Shown here in pieces: positions 45,217 to 54,953 of a stretch of 64,000 nt of DNA (positions are counted from its first letter, which is position 1; each line of letters begins with the position of its first letter). The position numbers were made by a program, and so were the translations under genes. The stretch comes from Saccharofermentans sp. (GTDB lineage Bacteria; Bacillota; Clostridia; Saccharofermentanales; Saccharofermentanaceae): positions 1-64,000 of the forward strand of contig JAKSRJ010000007.1 of assembly GCA_024403715.1 (NCBI GenBank). Direction: 5' to 3'. A model generated the notes under the pieces. It worked only from the letters and a program-made list of their open reading frames with translations, ran no database searches and was not told where the DNA came from.

Positions 45217-48060
45217 TTATTTAGGAATATTCACAATCATATACTCGCCAGGCTGTAAATACTGTCTGATTCTAAAACGATTGATATCTCGTTGAACCAA
45301 TAATTCACCACTAGATGAATACCTTATATACGAAGCATTTCTAATATCAAAAACTGAACTTTGTGTAATGAACTGCTGCGCAATATCTGAATGGTTAGCA
45401 ACTATCAGATAGATTGATGTATCTCCATCTACAAGCATAAAGTCGCAGGCATCAATTAATCCATCTGAGGTAAATTCTGAAGATGAATCTACAGGATCTA
45501 AAACCTCATAAAACATCTGTTCTCTAGCAACTAAGAATCGTAAAGTCTCTATTGAATTAAATACCTCAGTATCAGAATCAAGCATAACGAGTTCAGCAAA
45601 GGAAGACTGCGCTTGAATAATACTAGCAACTACATCAGCTGCTGTATATGAACCCTCATAATTATTAAAAGAGAGCGATGAAATATACTCACCACCTACT
45701 GCTCTAGGGGCATTAAATCTAGCGGCATCTATTGCACTACTAACACAATCTATGAAGGTATTATCAACCGTAATAGGGGTATTTACATTCATAGAAGATG
45801 CATGTCTATCCGCGCTTGATAGTACAACACCACCATCATAATTCATTCCATCAACAAATATAATTCTATCTTTAATCTCTATATAGAATGAACTTCTCTC
45901 GAAAAGTCCTTTTACATAATCAACATAAGCGCCACGCTGAACATCACTTAAATATGCATCTTCGCTATCACAAATCTCTATAAAAATGCTATCAAACTGC
46001 CTGCTCCAAGGAAGTGCAGTACCATTGTCTATTCGTCGTTTACCGTACTCGGAGGAAACTGATCCACACATATAACCAAGAAAATTGTCTACATCGTGTT
46101 GAGTAATTTGAGAACCCATAACAAACCATGGATTAGCACCAGCATCACGACTCATAAGCATAGCGCTTTCTGCAGAATCTGGATGAATACCATAGAAGGC
46201 TTCGTCACAAAAACCAGAACTACCTATAATCATAGACTGAAAGCGAAGCGCAGAAGGATTATTATGAACTATACAATTACGAAAATCACTTGGAATAGTA
46301 TTGACATCACTATTAGAAGGACCAACATAAACATAATCAACATTTAATATTCCATAACCTTCATATGCAATATTTAAACGTAAATACTCGTCATCAATCA
46401 TATTATCCGTAACAGCAAATACAAATGAATAAACCTCAGTATTACTATCAACTACATTCACCTGCATACCTTGTTGACCGAACGACTCACCCTCAAGCCA
46501 TGCATAAACATCTAAATCACCACCAGTAGTTGACAAGGCCAGATCAATTCTGTAAAACACTCCATCTTCAAACAAATCTGGAGTCATATATTCAAGTCTT
46601 CGTGACATAACGTGCAAACCATCTCCATTACCAGTAAGGCTTACACCCTCTTCTCTACCTATTAAATGTGAATCACCCTGCACATCCCAAGTATCGGTAT
46701 TAACACTTGAGGTCTTAACCATGCATATATCACCACTCTCAATTATGCTAGACCCAATTGGGTTTTCAACGAGAAGAGCAGACATCAACGAAGTCTCATA
46801 TAAACTATTACCACTGTTGATGATAAACTGATTATCATCATACCTAAATACATCTTCTACAACAATATTACCAGTCCCGAGCGAATCTGTGGATCCATCA
46901 TCTACATCAACTGCAAACGCTTGATAATCAGATGCTACAGCTATAGCACGTCCTGAACTAACAGGACATATTCCAACAGGCTCTATAGAAGATATATCAC
47001 ATGCTATAGAATTATCAGTATTAATATCAAAGCATATTAGTGTTCCATAGTTAGTGAGAATAAAAACAGTAGAATCAATCATTTGAAGATCAATTACTGA
47101 ATCGAATTCTGGAATTAAAGAACTAACGTCTTCACGCTGGTTATAAAACAACGCATTGCTACTGACATATACCTTGTTATCACAGTCAACAACTACAACA
47201 TGATTAAAACTAGATTGAACATATGATGCATCCATAACAGAAGTTATATATGAAGAATCCCCACTCATCATTCTTACAGTGCCATCATCCATGAACACTA
47301 CAATACTTCCATTAACCGAACTAATGAATGTTGGTATTACCATATCTTCACCACAACAATTGAAGATATAAGTAAAGTTTCCACCTTCAGAAGCAATATA
47401 AACGTCTCCATTCGTAGCTACCGCATAAACAAAATTCCCACTACTACAAATATCAACAAAAGATACATCTGAATCTACAATAGAAGTCTTGGATGTTATG
47501 TCTTGAACCAAAACACCACTTTCAGTTAATGCATATACAACCCCTGATGCTTCAGCAATTTTAGCAATAGAATCCTGACTCCAAATATTACTAGAATCAT
47601 GAATAATAATTGGTATACCAAATCTATTTGAATCATAGCCAGAAACATAGCTACTAAACCTTAAACCCATAACACCGTCTGCATCGATAGATAAAACATT
47701 TACTTCACTACTAGCAGATACATCACCAAACGAAATTCCTTCTGATGAATCAAAGTATATATAATTACCTTCAGCTTCAGTTATCGTAGCAAATAAGCAG
47801 TTATCTCTACTATCAAAAAAAGGATCTTCAATTACATTACTATCAGGTATATCTAAAATATTAAAACCTACACCTTGAATATTTCCAGAAGTAGGATTTG
47901 CTGAAAGATTAATTCTTGGGAGTTCAGCCCTGCTACCAAAGAACCCCAAAATGGCAAGTAAAGAAACAGCAACTACAGCAATCAAAACAAAAATGGAGAT
48001 TACTCCAAATATTCTTCTCTTATGAAGATTACCAAATCTAAATCTGTCTAATCTGTTCAT
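45217..48060 (-). CDS. Large membrane-anchored protein with beta-propeller-like and glycosidase-like regions
   Basis: 947 residues. An N-terminal transmembrane helix at about 18-42 anchors it, with the rest outside. Residues about 60-430 are repetitive four-strand blocks (VYALTESGVLV, VYAVATNGDVYIAS, VVVVDCDNKVYVSS, VFILTNYGTLICFD) suggesting a beta-propeller. About 430-580 resembles a carbohydrate-binding beta-sandwich. About 600-947 recalls clan GH-A proteins (GH51/GH39-like): NPWFVMGSQ, YGKRRIDNGTALPWS and IFIEICDSED, then FVDGMNYDGGV. The acid/base position expected near IEIxNE reads IEICDS, so activity is doubtful. Family not recognised. It overlaps the CPBP protease gene by 4 bp. Confidence 0.75.
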   Translation of the reverse strand: MNRLDRFRFGNLHKRRIFGVISIFVLIAVVAVSLLAILGFFGSRAELPRINLSANPTSGNIQGVGFNILDIPDSNVIEDPFFDSRDNCLFATITEAEGNYIYFDSSEGISFGDVSASSEVNVLSIDADGVMGLRFSSYVSGYDSNRFGIPIIIHDSSNIWSQDSIAKIAEASGVVYALTESGVLVQDITSKTSIVDSDVSFVDICSSGNFVYAVATNGDVYIASEGGNFTYIFNCCGEDMVIPTFISSVNGSIVVFMDDGTVRMMSGDSSYITSVMDASYVQSSFNHVVVVDCDNKVYVSSNALFYNQREDVSSLIPEFDSVIDLQMIDSTVFILTNYGTLICFDINTDNSIACDISSIEPVGICPVSSGRAIAVASDYQAFAVDVDDGSTDSLGTGNIVVEDVFRYDDNQFIINSGNSLYETSLMSALLVENPIGSSIIESGDICMVKTSSVNTDTWDVQGDSHLIGREEGVSLTGNGDGLHVMSRRLEYMTPDLFEDGVFYRIDLALSTTGGDLDVYAWLEGESFGQQGMQVNVVDSNTEVYSFVFAVTDNMIDDEYLRLNIAYEGYGILNVDYVYVGPSNSDVNTIPSDFRNCIVHNNPSALRFQSMIIGSSGFCDEAFYGIHPDSAESAMLMSRDAGANPWFVMGSQITQHDVDNFLGYMCGSVSSEYGKRRIDNGTALPWSRQFDSIFIEICDSEDAYLSDVQRGAYVDYVKGLFERSSFYIEIKDRIIFVDGMNYDGGVVLSSADRHASSMNVNTPITVDNTFIDCVSSAIDAARFNAPRAVGGEYISSLSFNNYEGSYTAADVVASIIQAQSSFAELVMLDSDTEVFNSIETLRFLVAREQMFYEVLDPVDSSSEFTSDGLIDACDFMLVDGDTSIYLIVANHSDIAQQFITQSSVFDIRNASYIRYSSSGELLVQRDINRFRIRQYLQPGEYMIVNIPK

Positions 48061-48923
48061 AATTGCCCCTCAGCACATTCGCGCTCTTCTTTATTAGTCT
48101 TGTATAAATAATATATTCCAACAAAGGCAGGTAAAATAGCTACTATCTCTAAGCATAACAAATATAAGTTTAAATCTTCAGTATTAACTCCAAGATTTTT
48201 CATAATACTTGAGTCGAATAAAATGAAAATAGATGAACCAAACAAATTAAAAACCATATGTACAATATAGGATGATATTATCGATTTGGTGTAATGATAA
48301 ACGGTACATAATAAAAAACCACTCATCAATGCATAACCAATGTGTATTGAAATGCCATGAAAAAGTCCAAAAATTACTGATGAAACTACAGTACTTATAA
48401 TCCAATTAAAACGCTTTGTTAATTCACCAAAAATCGCACCACGAAATACTAATTCTTCAGCTAGAGGAACTATAAATGCAGTAGCAAAAGCATCGACTAA
48501 CGGATCCCACCAAGGAACATCATCAACACTTATAACTGAGAATCTATCAACACTTTCAGAATATTTCTCAAGTTCATCCTGTATAGGTGTAAGAACAACT
48601 GACAAGATATTCGCTATAATCATATAAATTGATACTATTCCTAAAAGAGCAAAACCAACTACAATCAGTGTAATAACTTGTTTCTTATTAAGTCGTTCAA
48701 CCAATAGAAGTGGCTGTGTTTTATATGAGCAAATAGCAGTATAAATAACAAATACAATAATGATTACAAGCGAATATGTAGTGATAAAACTTCCTTCATA
48801 AACTTTATAATCGATATTAATTAATTCGAATAAAAAAAGGGCCGACATCTGGCAAATCAAGAACAAAGCGACACAAATTAGCACTTTGCACCCTGCACTA
48901 ATGTAGCCCAAAGCTTTATTCAT
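48057..48923 (-). CDS. CPBP (CAAX/Abi) family intramembrane glutamic protease
   Basis: 288 residues, about eight hydrophobic helices. The family motif EEhxFRG is visible as AEELVFRGAIFGEL near residue 162-175, followed by the His-containing FGLFHGISIH motif near 195 and HMVFNLFG near 220. Such proteins cleave or modify membrane substrates. The partner here may be the co-transcribed 947-aa surface protein (4-bp overlap), but there is no direct proof. Confidence 0.88.
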   Translation of the reverse strand: MNKALGYISAGCKVLICVALFLICQMSALFLFELINIDYKVYEGSFITTYSLVIIIVFVIYTAICSYKTQPLLLVERLNKKQVITLIVVGFALLGIVSIYMIIANILSVVLTPIQDELEKYSESVDRFSVISVDDVPWWDPLVDAFATAFIVPLAEELVFRGAIFGELTKRFNWIISTVVSSVIFGLFHGISIHIGYALMSGFLLCTVYHYTKSIISSYIVHMVFNLFGSSIFILFDSSIMKNLGVNTEDLNLYLLCLEIVAILPAFVGIYYLYKTNKEERECAEGQL

Positions 48924-48928
48924 AAGAA

Positions 48929-49321
48929 TTAGTTTCTAACTCCTACACGCTCCTGACGATTTGGTACATCGGAATCATAGTAGCGTCTCATAAAAACAGC
49001 AAAAGCAACTTCAAGTTCCTGCTTATCGCGAATAGAAAGAAAAATCTGATCGCCCTTGTCATTAAACTTCGTTTCCATAATTACTAGTTCAGGATTATCG
49101 TGGTTACCATCATCAGGAGCATAATTATACGTGACAATATACTCCTTCTCCTTATAGAAGAAGTCATCCACTACCGAGAGATAATAATCCTTATTAGTAG
49201 AAACATCTCTAATAACAATAAGCTCGTCTTTTTCTCCGGTCTTCTTACGGCTTAAGAAAGGAGTCTTATCCTTCTTACCAAATAAGCTCTTAAAAAAACT
49301 ACTTTTACTGTTAGTCTTCAT
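48929..49321 (-). CDS. DUF1292-like small protein
   Basis: 130 residues with a basic N-terminal tail (about 1-30) and a C-terminal half resembling DUF1292: VVDDFFYKEKEYIVTYNY, NPELVIMETKFNDKG and LEVAFAVFMRRYYD. Cytosolic. It starts one base inside the stop of the neighbouring canonical DUF1292 gene, so the two look like a tandem pair of related proteins. Function unknown. Confidence 0.7.
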   Translation of the reverse strand: MKTNSKSSFFKSLFGKKDKTPFLSRKKTGEKDELIVIRDVSTNKDYYLSVVDDFFYKEKEYIVTYNYAPDDGNHDNPELVIMETKFNDKGDQIFLSIRDKQELEVAFAVFMRRYYDSDVPNRQERVGVRN

Positions 49322-49602
49322 TAAGCCTCAGATTCGTCTTCGTCCTCTAACTCGGCTTCGCACAAAGCATCATAATAATCGAAAATCTCATCCTCTTCAC
49401 CTTCTTCAAGAGACTGAAGCAATACGTCTTCGCCCTCATCAATCTCCTCAAGAATTACAAGCTCAACATCCTCATCATTCTCAGCAAGAGTAAGGAATAC
49501 AGCAAAATTTCTGTCATCTTTTTCAAAACCATCAATAAGCTGGAGCTGAACCTCATCACCAGTCTCTTCATCTACCATAGTAATAATATTCTCGTCTGCC
49601 AT
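49321..49602 (-). CDS. DUF1292 family protein (YrzB-like)
   Basis: 93 very acidic residues. Matches the family: ITMVDEETGDEVQLQLID, DRNFAVFLTL and VELVILEEIDEGED, ending in an acidic tail. In Bacillota it regularly follows ireB (yrzL) and ruvX (yrrK), as here. Function unknown. Ribosome site GGAG before ATG. Confidence 0.9.
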   Translation of the reverse strand: MADENIITMVDEETGDEVQLQLIDGFEKDDRNFAVFLTLAENDEDVELVILEEIDEGEDVLLQSLEEGEEDEIFDYYDALCEAELEDEDESEA

Positions 49603-49659
49603 GATATATCTCCTTCAAAAATATTTCTAACTTTAAAATTATAACATACGTGTATTTTT

Positions 49660-50085
49660 TTATCTCAGTGTCTCGAGATAATCACCTAATATAATCTCTG
49701 CAGCAACCTGATCAATAACCTTGCGCTGGTTCTTAGCTTTACGACCAGTCTCATGCATAAAACGTGATGCAAGAACCGTAGTATAACGTTCATCCTTAAG
49801 AACAGGCTCCAAACCTGTAAGATCCGTAAGCTTCGAGGCAAATACTTCAGCACATTCTTCAGTATGAGACTTGGTTCCATCTGTTCTTGATGGCTTACCT
49901 AAAACGATACGGACAACACCTTTTTCTTTACATATATCAGCGATTCGATTTAATGCCCAAGAATCATCTTCACCATTCCAGTTTACTGTCTCAAACCCTG
50001 AGGCTGTTATCCATAACTCATCTGATAAAGCAACACCTATATGCTTCATACCGAAATCAATGCCCATTATTCTTCCTTTACCCAT
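49660..50085 (-). CDS. ruvX: RuvX/YqgF pre-16S rRNA nuclease (Holliday junction resolvase-like)
   Basis: 141 residues. RNase H-like fold starting MGIDFGMKHIGVALSD with the catalytic Asp, then VRIVLGKPSRTDGTK and DERYTTVLASR, and the final IDQVAAEIILGDYL with the last acidic residue. Implicated in 16S 5'-end processing. In the conserved ireB-ruvX-DUF1292 cluster. AAAAGGAG ribosome site. Confidence 0.95.
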   Translation of the reverse strand: MGKGRIMGIDFGMKHIGVALSDELWITASGFETVNWNGEDDSWALNRIADICKEKGVVRIVLGKPSRTDGTKSHTEECAEVFASKLTDLTGLEPVLKDERYTTVLASRFMHETGRKAKNQRKVIDQVAAEIILGDYLETLR

Positions 50086-50108
50086 AAAAACTCCTTTTCA
50101 AGAAAATA

Positions 50109-50131
50109 GCGGCATCAAAGTAAGACGCCGC
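50109..50131 (-). terminator. Possible weak terminator/attenuator between ireB and ruvX
   Basis: GCGGCGTC pairs with GATGCCGC (one G-T pair) around a 7-nt loop, followed by TATTTTCT. The T run is broken, so termination may be partial. Confidence 0.45.
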
Positions 50132-50159
50132 CAAAAAGCTTCATAAATACAAGTTAAAA

Positions 50160-50408
50160 TCAAAGTCTACTAATGTAGTCAGTAATGATTACCTCTAAGA
50201 GTTCATCCCTGTCAATTCTCTTAATGACACCTCTTGCACCCTTATAACTAGTGATGTAAGTAGGGTCTCCAGAGATAAAATATCCGACAAGCTGATTGAT
50301 TGGATTATAGCCCTTCTCTCTCAAGCAACCGAGGACATATGTCATCAATTCTCTGACATTCTCTGACTTGTCAGCGGAAAAATTGAACCTTGTTGTCTCT
50401 GATTCCAA
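50160..50408 (-). CDS. ireB: IreB family regulatory phosphoprotein
   Basis: 82 residues, the usual length (former DUF965). Sequence ends in the conserved ISGDPTYITSYKGARGVIKRIDRDELLE block. Starts at TTG with GGGGGT before it. In Enterococcus, IreB is phosphorylated near its N-terminus by the PASTA kinase IreK and limits cephalosporin resistance; here TTRF at residues 5-8 is the likely target. It ties this locus to prkC at 8828-10864. Confidence 0.93.
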   Translation of the reverse strand: MESETTRFNFSADKSENVRELMTYVLGCLREKGYNPINQLVGYFISGDPTYITSYKGARGVIKRIDRDELLEVIITDYISRL

Positions 50409-50436
50409 TTGAAATACCCCCTAATAATCTAAAACT

Positions 50437-50445
50437 ATAATACCA
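50437..50445 (-). promoter_or_regulatory. Extended -10 promoter of ireB
   Basis: TGGTATTAT on the minus strand is an extended -10 element about 30 bp before the ireB start. The -35 region is A/T-rich with no clear match. Confidence 0.55.
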
Positions 50446-50483
50446 CAATATTTAGATTATTATGTGATTATTTAAAATATTTT

Positions 50484-51785
50484 TTAAAACTTACAATGAA
50501 GTAAAGCTTGTTCTTGGGATAATACATCGACTTCGACTATACTACCTATTGAATAGGAATCATCAGTGTAAATTGCACATCTAACGTATTCCTCATTATA
50601 TCCAAGATAATATTTATTACCATTATCATCAATCTTTTCAGACTCAATTAAAACCTTGGCTTTTTTTCCAATAAATTTATTAGCATAACTAATTTCTGCT
50701 TCCGTTGACCAATTTATCAGTTTATTAACTCTGTTTTTTGCTATATCCTTAGGCACCTGATTCTTAGTAGCTGCTACAGTTCCCTTACGAATAGAATATG
50801 GAAATACATGTATCTTATTAAATCCAGCTTTTGCTACAAATTCTAAAGTCTCTTTAAATTCTTCCTCTGTTTCTTCTGGAAAGCCACAAATAATATCAGT
50901 AGTTAATTGCATCGTTGGATAATAATTACGAAGCCTATTAACTACATTCAAATAATCATACGTACTATACTTACGGTTCATTCTCTTCAGTACAGTATCA
51001 CAACCACTTTGTAACGAGAGATGAAAATGAGGACATACACCTTCAATTTTTGATAATTCAAAAGCAAATTCATCACTTATACAAGACGGCTCCAAAGAAC
51101 CTAATCTTATACGTTCAATTCCTCCAATAAGAGATATTTGCTTAATTACTCTTAATAATGAGTTGATATCTTCCCCTCTATCCTTACCATAAGAACAAAT
51201 CTCAATACCAGAAACTATAATCTCTTTAAATCCCTTCGAAGCTAAATCTTGAGCTTCAGCTATTATTGAAGCCTCATTCCTACTTGCAACTCGACCACGC
51301 GCAAAAGGAATGATGCAGTAAGAACAGAAGTTATCACATCCATCTTCTATCTTCATAAACGCACGACTTCCTTCAGGCGATATTACCGTTCCAAAATCAT
51401 GGTAATCGTCGTGATTCGTAACAACAGGACGACTGTGCTCAAGCTTATGGGATTTAGCACCAATATAATTCTCTACTAATTCGCGAACTTTGTTTCGATC
51501 TTTGCGATCAACAACAATATCAGCATCAACCAGACCTTCTGCCATTTCAGCAGCGCATCCCATTGCAACAACAATAGTATCATCATTGGCACGCGCCATT
51601 TTACGTAAAGACTGTCTTGATTTACGATCTGCTTCACCTGTTACAGTACAGGTATTAACAATACAAACATCAGCAATCGAAGAATCATTTACTATAGTAT
51701 GACCACCGCTTTGGAACATCTCCCTAACAGCATCCGTCTCATACTGATTAACTCTGCACCCCAATGTATAAAAATAAATATTCAT
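50484..51785 (-). CDS. mtaB: tRNA t6A37 methylthiotransferase MtaB
   Basis: 433 residues from ATG 51785 (an ATG at 51809 lies inside a terminator hairpin). Radical SAM enzyme converting t6A37 to ms2t6A37. N-terminal MTTase domain begins FYTLGCRVNQYETD with two further Cys (VNTCTV, AMGCAAEM). The radical SAM motif is CDNFCSYC near 145. A C-terminal TRAM domain follows. Lacks a clear ribosome site; a TATAAT lies only 7 bp before the ATG. Confidence 0.92.
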   Translation of the reverse strand: MNIYFYTLGCRVNQYETDAVREMFQSGGHTIVNDSSIADVCIVNTCTVTGEADRKSRQSLRKMARANDDTIVVAMGCAAEMAEGLVDADIVVDRKDRNKVRELVENYIGAKSHKLEHSRPVVTNHDDYHDFGTVISPEGSRAFMKIEDGCDNFCSYCIIPFARGRVASRNEASIIAEAQDLASKGFKEIIVSGIEICSYGKDRGEDINSLLRVIKQISLIGGIERIRLGSLEPSCISDEFAFELSKIEGVCPHFHLSLQSGCDTVLKRMNRKYSTYDYLNVVNRLRNYYPTMQLTTDIICGFPEETEEEFKETLEFVAKAGFNKIHVFPYSIRKGTVAATKNQVPKDIAKNRVNKLINWSTEAEISYANKFIGKKAKVLIESEKIDDNGNKYYLGYNEEYVRCAIYTDDSYSIGSIVEVDVLSQEQALLHCKF

Positions 51786-51799
51786 AAAAAACATTATAC

Positions 51800-51831
51800 A
51801 AAAAGCCACCGCTATAAAAAAGCGATGGCTC
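51800..51831 (-). terminator. Intrinsic terminator after aspS
   Basis: AGCCACCGCT (51804-51813) pairs with AGCGATGGCT (51821-51830) with one G-T pair, 7-nt loop, then TTTTTG on the minus strand. Confidence 0.85.
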
Positions 51832-51854
51832 TAATTAATAAATCTAAATAGAAC

Positions 51855-53603
51855 TTAAGCTCTTACCTTAATATGAACTTCACGAAGCTGCTGCTCAGTA
51901 ACATCACCAGGTGCACCGCAGAGAAGATCCTGTGCATTACCATTCATTGGGAATGCGATAACCTCACGGATAGACTCCTCATTCTTAAGAAGCATTATCA
52001 TACGGTCAACACCAGGAGCCATACCAGCATGTGGTGGTGCACCAAACTGGAACGCATTATACAAAGCACCAAACTTAACCTTCAAATCATCCTCTGTATA
52101 TCCAGCAATCTCAAATGCTTTCTTCATAATCATAATGTCATGGTTACGAACAGCTCCAGAAGAAAGCTCTACACCATTACAAACAATATCATACTGATAT
52201 GCAAGAATATCTTCTGGCTTCTTGGTCTCTAGAGCCTCGAGACCACCCTGTGGCATAGAGAATGGATTATGTGTAAAGATATATCCCTTAGTCTCCTTAT
52301 CATACTCATACATAGGAAAATCATTAACATAGCAGAATCTATAAGAATTCTTCTCTATAAGATCAAGTCTAGCACCTAATTCATTACGAATCTTGCCAGC
52401 ATATTCACAAGCCTTAGCTTCATTATCAGCGATAAAGAAGATTGTATCGCCTGCTGTAAGACCTGCGAGATCCTTAATCTCGGACTTCATATCATCTGGA
52501 ATAAACTTATCAATTGGTCCCTTATAAGACATATCCTCGAGAACCTCAAGATAACCCAAACCGCCCATACCGAGCTCATCCTGAGCATACTTCAAAAGCT
52601 TCTCATGCTGACCCTTTGAAAGCTTAGCATGAACGTTGATAGCTCTAACAGTCTTACCGATAAATGGCTTAAATGTGCAACGTGAGAAGAACTCAGAAAC
52701 ATCAATTATTCTAAGTGGATTTCTCAAGTCTGGCTTATCTGTACCAAACTCAAGCATTGCCTGCTTATAGGAAATGATTGGATATGGAGCTTCTGTAACC
52801 TGTGCACCTTCTGGAGCAAATTTCTTAAATGTAGCTGTGAGTACATCCTCACCAACCTTAAATACATCTTCCTGAGTTGCAAAAGACATCTCGAAATCAA
52901 GCTGATAGAATTCTCCTGGTGAACGGTCAGCACGAGCATCCTCATCTCTAAAGCATGGAGCAATCTGGAAATACTTATCAAAACCAGAAACCATCAAAAG
53001 TTGCTTGAACTGCTGAGGAGCCTGTGGGAGTGCATAAAACTTACCCTTATATTTACGGGATGGAACGATATAGTCACGCGCCCCTTCTGGAGAAGATGAT
53101 GTAAGAATTGGAGTCTGAATCTCTAAGAATCCCATCTCTGTCATCTTCTGACGAAGATAAGAAATTACATTGGAACGGAAAACAATATTATCCTTAACCT
53201 TCTTGTTACGAAGATCTAGGTAACGATACTTAAGTCTTACGTCCTCACGTATCTCCTTAGAAGTCTGAACTTCAAAAGGAAGCTGTGAATAAACCTTACC
53301 AAGAACCTTAACGGACTTACAATCAAGTTCGATAGTACCAGTAGCAATCTTAGGGTTATATGTCTCTTCATCACGATGCTCGATAATACCCTCAACGCAG
53401 ATACAGTCTTCCTTAACAAGACCTTCCAAGAGACTTGTGTCTCTCATAACCACCTGCAGAACACCGTACATATCACGAAGATCAATGAAGGATACACCAC
53501 CGTGGTCACGTATATTCTCAATCCAACCACTAGCTTTGATAGAGGATCCAACATCACTCTCTGAAATCTGGTTAATTAATTTGTCTCTGTAAATGTTTGC
53601 CAT
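51855..53603 (-). CDS. aspS: Aspartyl-tRNA synthetase
   Basis: 582 residues from ATG 53603 (GGGG upstream; an ATG at 53618 has no site). Class II synthetase with the bacterial insertion (GAD) domain. N-terminal OB anticodon-binding domain (IKASGWIENIRDHGGVSFIDLRD), class II motif 2 RCFRDEDARADRSPGEFYQLD-type sequence near 215-235, and motif 3 GMAPGVDRMIMLL near 525-537. Full bacterial length. Confidence 0.96.
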   Translation of the reverse strand: MANIYRDKLINQISESDVGSSIKASGWIENIRDHGGVSFIDLRDMYGVLQVVMRDTSLLEGLVKEDCICVEGIIEHRDEETYNPKIATGTIELDCKSVKVLGKVYSQLPFEVQTSKEIREDVRLKYRYLDLRNKKVKDNIVFRSNVISYLRQKMTEMGFLEIQTPILTSSSPEGARDYIVPSRKYKGKFYALPQAPQQFKQLLMVSGFDKYFQIAPCFRDEDARADRSPGEFYQLDFEMSFATQEDVFKVGEDVLTATFKKFAPEGAQVTEAPYPIISYKQAMLEFGTDKPDLRNPLRIIDVSEFFSRCTFKPFIGKTVRAINVHAKLSKGQHEKLLKYAQDELGMGGLGYLEVLEDMSYKGPIDKFIPDDMKSEIKDLAGLTAGDTIFFIADNEAKACEYAGKIRNELGARLDLIEKNSYRFCYVNDFPMYEYDKETKGYIFTHNPFSMPQGGLEALETKKPEDILAYQYDIVCNGVELSSGAVRNHDIMIMKKAFEIAGYTEDDLKVKFGALYNAFQFGAPPHAGMAPGVDRMIMLLKNEESIREVIAFPMNGNAQDLLCGAPGDVTEQQLREVHIKVRA

Positions 53604-53639
53604 TATAGAAAACCCCATTTAATCAAAATAAATCAAACT

Positions 53640-53668
53640 ATTATAATAATTAAAAGGGCTTAAATCAA
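53640..53668 (-). promoter_or_regulatory. SigA-type promoter of aspS
   Basis: Minus strand TTGATT (53663-53668), 17-bp spacer, TATAAT (53640-53645), about 35 bp before the aspS start. No T-box is visible in the short leader. Confidence 0.8.
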
Positions 53669-53672
53669 GGAT

Positions 53673-54938
53673 TTATCCGATTGCTTCAAAAGCCTCATTA
53701 AGCATAGCAGCAGCGTCCTCCAAAGGCACTTCACCATATAAATACATATCTGCGTATGTCTTAAAAGCATCCTGAACATCACTATTCTCGAGCATAGGAT
53801 TAATTAAAACCATAGAATCCATGTTATTCCTGATAATTTGACCAGATTCATATTCTACACCAGTTAGTTCACCACTATTTGTCAAAGTCTCGAGTGCCGT
53901 AATACTAACTGGTATACCTCGCTCAGTACCCTGGAGCATGATAAATTCGGGAGAATTAAGCAAATAATTCAAAACTTCACCTGCTTCATTAGGATTTTCA
54001 CAGTTACTACTTATCGCAAACATAGTAGCTGGTTTAATATACCATCCAGAGCCATTATCATTATCACTACTTAAAAAATCACCTACAATAACCGGAATAT
54101 CGTTTTCTACAAGTTCATTGCAATAACGCTGGGAATCAGATGCCCAACAAGAAACACCTGCTATTAAACCGGCACCAAAATACGAGACCTCAAACTCAGA
54201 AGGGGGCATTAAAACTTGATTATTAACAAGTTCACCTAAAAACTCTAGCATATTGTAAACATCATCTTCATTGCCAATATAGTTTCCATCATCATCAAAA
54301 AGACGCGCTTCATAATTCTGCTCAAACCAAGCATTAAGCACCAAAAACACATGTTTATATATCATACCAAGAGGATACATACCGTCTTCTCTCATTCTAT
54401 CTGCAGCAACAAATAGGTCATCCCATGTAGAAGGAGCTTCCAAACCATACGAACTATAAATGTCTCCATTATAGAAAAAGCAACTAGTGTTATACGCCGT
54501 TGGAAGAGCATTAAGAACACCATTTCTCATACCAGTATCAATATCAGCGTCAGTAAAATTATCAAAATCAATTACATCAGAGAGCAAAGACAAATCATAA
54601 TAACCAGTACCATCATCTGAATATTTAGATAACCATGCATAGTTAATCTGCATTACATCAGCATTATTACGAGATCTCATAAGCATCTGATAGCGGTTTT
54701 CATAACCATTCCATACAGCATATGAATATTCTATTCTAATACTTGGGTTATTGTTTTCAAATAATCTAAGGCCCTCAATCATATATTCATGGCGAGGATC
54801 ATTTCCCCACCAAGAAACAGATACTGGTACACTTCTACTCTGTGGTCTTATAGTAACCAAAACATCAGAAGAACATCCTGTAAGAAATACAGTTGATATG
54901 ACTAATAAACTGATTAATTTTATAAGACTTCTCTTCAT
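53673..54938 (-). CDS. Extracellular solute-binding lipoprotein (sugar ABC type)
   Basis: 421 residues. Lipoprotein signal with LTGC lipobox (Cys22). Mature protein has the family 1 solute-binding fold: SVSWWGNDPRHEYMIEGLRLFENN, DVMQINYAWLSKY, PTAYNTSCFFYN and a closing EAGEVLNYLLNSPE. Binds a sugar or oligosaccharide. No ABC permease or ATPase gene is adjacent; instead it directly follows a diguanylate cyclase gene (15 bp gap), suggesting it feeds a signal to that sensor. That link is inference. Confidence 0.85.
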   Translation of the reverse strand: MKRSLIKLISLLVISTVFLTGCSSDVLVTIRPQSRSVPVSVSWWGNDPRHEYMIEGLRLFENNNPSIRIEYSYAVWNGYENRYQMLMRSRNNADVMQINYAWLSKYSDDGTGYYDLSLLSDVIDFDNFTDADIDTGMRNGVLNALPTAYNTSCFFYNGDIYSSYGLEAPSTWDDLFVAADRMREDGMYPLGMIYKHVFLVLNAWFEQNYEARLFDDDGNYIGNEDDVYNMLEFLGELVNNQVLMPPSEFEVSYFGAGLIAGVSCWASDSQRYCNELVENDIPVIVGDFLSSDNDNGSGWYIKPATMFAISSNCENPNEAGEVLNYLLNSPEFIMLQGTERGIPVSITALETLTNSGELTGVEYESGQIIRNNMDSMVLINPMLENSDVQDAFKTYADMYLYGEVPLEDAAAMLNEAFEAIG

Positions 54939-54953
54939 ACAGTCATCCTACCA

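Noticed and set aside
51786..51833. Certain leaderless promoter for mtaB
   Set aside because: The TATAAT is well placed, but no acceptable -35 exists and it lies in the tail of the aspS terminator, where such A/T runs are expected; kept only as a remark.
53604..53672. T-box leader for aspS
   Set aside because: The promoter lies about 35 bp from the start codon, leaving no space for a T-box.
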